Source: Azolla caroliniana
Lineage: Eukaryota > Polypodiophyta
Assembly: GCA_043228905.1 (NCBI GenBank)
Contig: JBHGNT010000005.1
Span: 2,108,001 to 2,172,000, forward strand
Reading direction: 5' to 3'
Length of the DNA: 64,000 bases
In this document: piece by piece, positions 63,065 through 64,000 of the stretch
Position numbering within the stretch: position 1 is the stretch's first letter
Layout: each line of letters opens with the position of its first letter
Program-made: the position numbers and the translations under genes
Notes under the pieces: generated by a model
What the model was told of the DNA's origin: nothing
What the model saw: only the letters and a program-made list of their open reading frames with translations
The model's database searches: none

Positions 63065-64000
63065 TTATTCCCCGCCCGTCAGTTCTTCTTCGGTTTCGGA
63101 TCGTTCGTCGTCCCGGTCCAGGTTATCCGGATCCGGCTCGTCGTCGTGACGCTTCTTGAACGCTTTGATCCGCTTCCCAGCTACCGGTATCGCCATTCTC
63201 GTGCCGTCGAGTTCCGCCAGATGGTACGTCCCGTTGTCGTTGGCGCTTTGTACCACATAAGGCCCGAACCACCTTCTTGCGAACTTCCCTGTCGCTCGGT
63301 GTTGGTTGTCGAGGCTGGTGTCGTAGACTAGCACCCAATCGCCTTCCTCGATCTTCTTCGATCGGAGCCGGTTCGTCTGGTCGAACCGGGCTTTGTTCCT
63401 CGTCCTACCCACCCGAAGCTTTTCCGCAGCCTGCTCCACGTCCTCCGGTCTTCGCTCGAGCTGTCGTATGCGCGCCGTCAACAGTTCCTCCCGGCTCATC
63501 TCGTCTCTCCAGTCCACGGTTGCCCATGAGGAGATCGTACGTTCCATCGGCATGATCGGCTTCTGCCCAAACATGAGCTCTGCCGGCATGAATCCGGTTA
63601 CCGAACTGTGCGTAGTTCGTTCAGCCCACAACGCGTAAGGCAGCAGCCGCGGCCAGTTCCCGACTTGACCTCCGCATGCCCGAACTAACGCCTTGACGAT
63701 CGGTCCGTGTCCGCGCTCCACCTTCCCATTCGCCTCCGGATTGTATGCAGTGGTGAGCGAGAGCTTGACTCCTAGCCGATCGAATAGCTCCTCGGCCTCT
63801 TCGGCGTCCAACTCCCCGCGATCAGCCACTATCTTCCCGATGCACCCGTACCGGCATATCACGTCCTCAATTAGGAACCGACATACGGCCGCGGTCGTTT
63901 TGTTTTGAAGGGCTCGGCCTTCTACCTGGTTCGTCAGATCTTCCCAAGCCAGGACCAGGTACCGCATCTGTCCTACTCCCATCGGCATCGTCACCAGATC
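63065..64000 (-). CDS. pol: D2 pol C-terminus (integrase), partial at window edge
   Basis: An open frame enters from the window edge with the integrase core (D of the first acidic motif just outside; MTMPMGVGQMRYLVLA, VADRGELDAEEA, NGKVERGHGPI). It ends with the GPY module (RRWFGPYVV) and an acidic tail (SETEEELTGGE). It is nearly identical to D1 40849-41840 but has no stop in the visible part. Upstream domains lie outside the window. Confidence 0.9.
   Translation of the reverse strand, partial: DLVTMPMGVGQMRYLVLAWEDLTNQVEGRALQNKTTAAVCRFLIEDVICRYGCIGKIVADRGELDAEEAEELFDRLGVKLSLTTAYNPEANGKVERGHGPIVKALVRACGGQVGNWPRLLPYALWAERTTHSSVTGFMPAELMFGQKPIMPMERTISSWATVDWRDEMSREELLTARIRQLERRPEDVEQAAEKLRVGRTRNKARFDQTNRLRSKKIEEGDWVLVYDTSLDNQHRATGKFARRWFGPYVVQSANDNGTYHLAELDGTRMAIPVAGKRIKAFKKRHDDEPDPDNLDRDDERSETEEELTGGE

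Overview
The window looks like intergenic DNA from a large, repeat-rich land-plant nuclear genome. No cellular protein gene is supported anywhere. The evidence for a plant is plant-style Ty1/copia, LINE and chromodomain Ty3/gypsy remains, primer-binding sites matching plant initiator-Met and (from memory) plant tRNA-Trp, and TTTAGGG-type telo-box motifs in one LTR family. A non-seed plant is possible, but I cannot fix the lineage.

Layout. Positions 1-10.9 kb are AT-rich decayed DNA with short tandem duplications and a worn copia RT/RNase H fragment (4.2-5.07 kb). A LINE 3' fragment lies at 10.9-11.8 kb and a broken reverse-strand chromovirus (H) at 11.8-15.8 kb. From 15.8 kb to the end the window is a GC-rich nest of LTR elements. 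C1 (gag-only, +) is split by O (-, 16450-37174). O is itself split by A (+, 17383-24612, intact) inside its 3' LTR and by chromovirus B (+, 27855-33538) inside its coding region. C2 (gag-only, -, about 39.1-47.7 kb) carries D1 (-, 40163-45213). C2 sits in the gag of E (+, 47.7-52.5 kb). A further C-type gag tail (52.5-53.3 kb) precedes F (-, 53.3 kb onward). Copia element G (+, from 59762) interrupts the 5' LTR of F, and D2 (-, from 62347) interrupts G and runs off the window.

A, O, C, D, E and F form one superfamily. They share homologous Gag N-termini, LTRs opening TGTCGTGAAG (TGTCGTGGAG in F) and ending GACA, a U5 block about 30 nt from the LTR end, and a G-rich polypurine tract preceded by a hairpin. 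A tRNA-Trp-like primer site follows every 5' LTR that is present (E has lost its own). Every scoreable flank is a 4-bp CpG-centred target (NCGN). In the autonomous members Gag plus an unusual D-H-G protease is one ORF and RT-RNase H-integrase is the next, in the -1 frame. The overlap carries T TTT TAG followed by a pseudoknot whose two stems covary between copies. C elements keep gag and all cis signals but lack pol, so they look like parasites of the autonomous elements.

Chromoviruses B and H are different. Each has a sequence just after its 5' LTR that is complementary to the predicted first bases of its own transcript, and the two families differ in a compensating way. This suggests Tf1/sushi-type self-priming.
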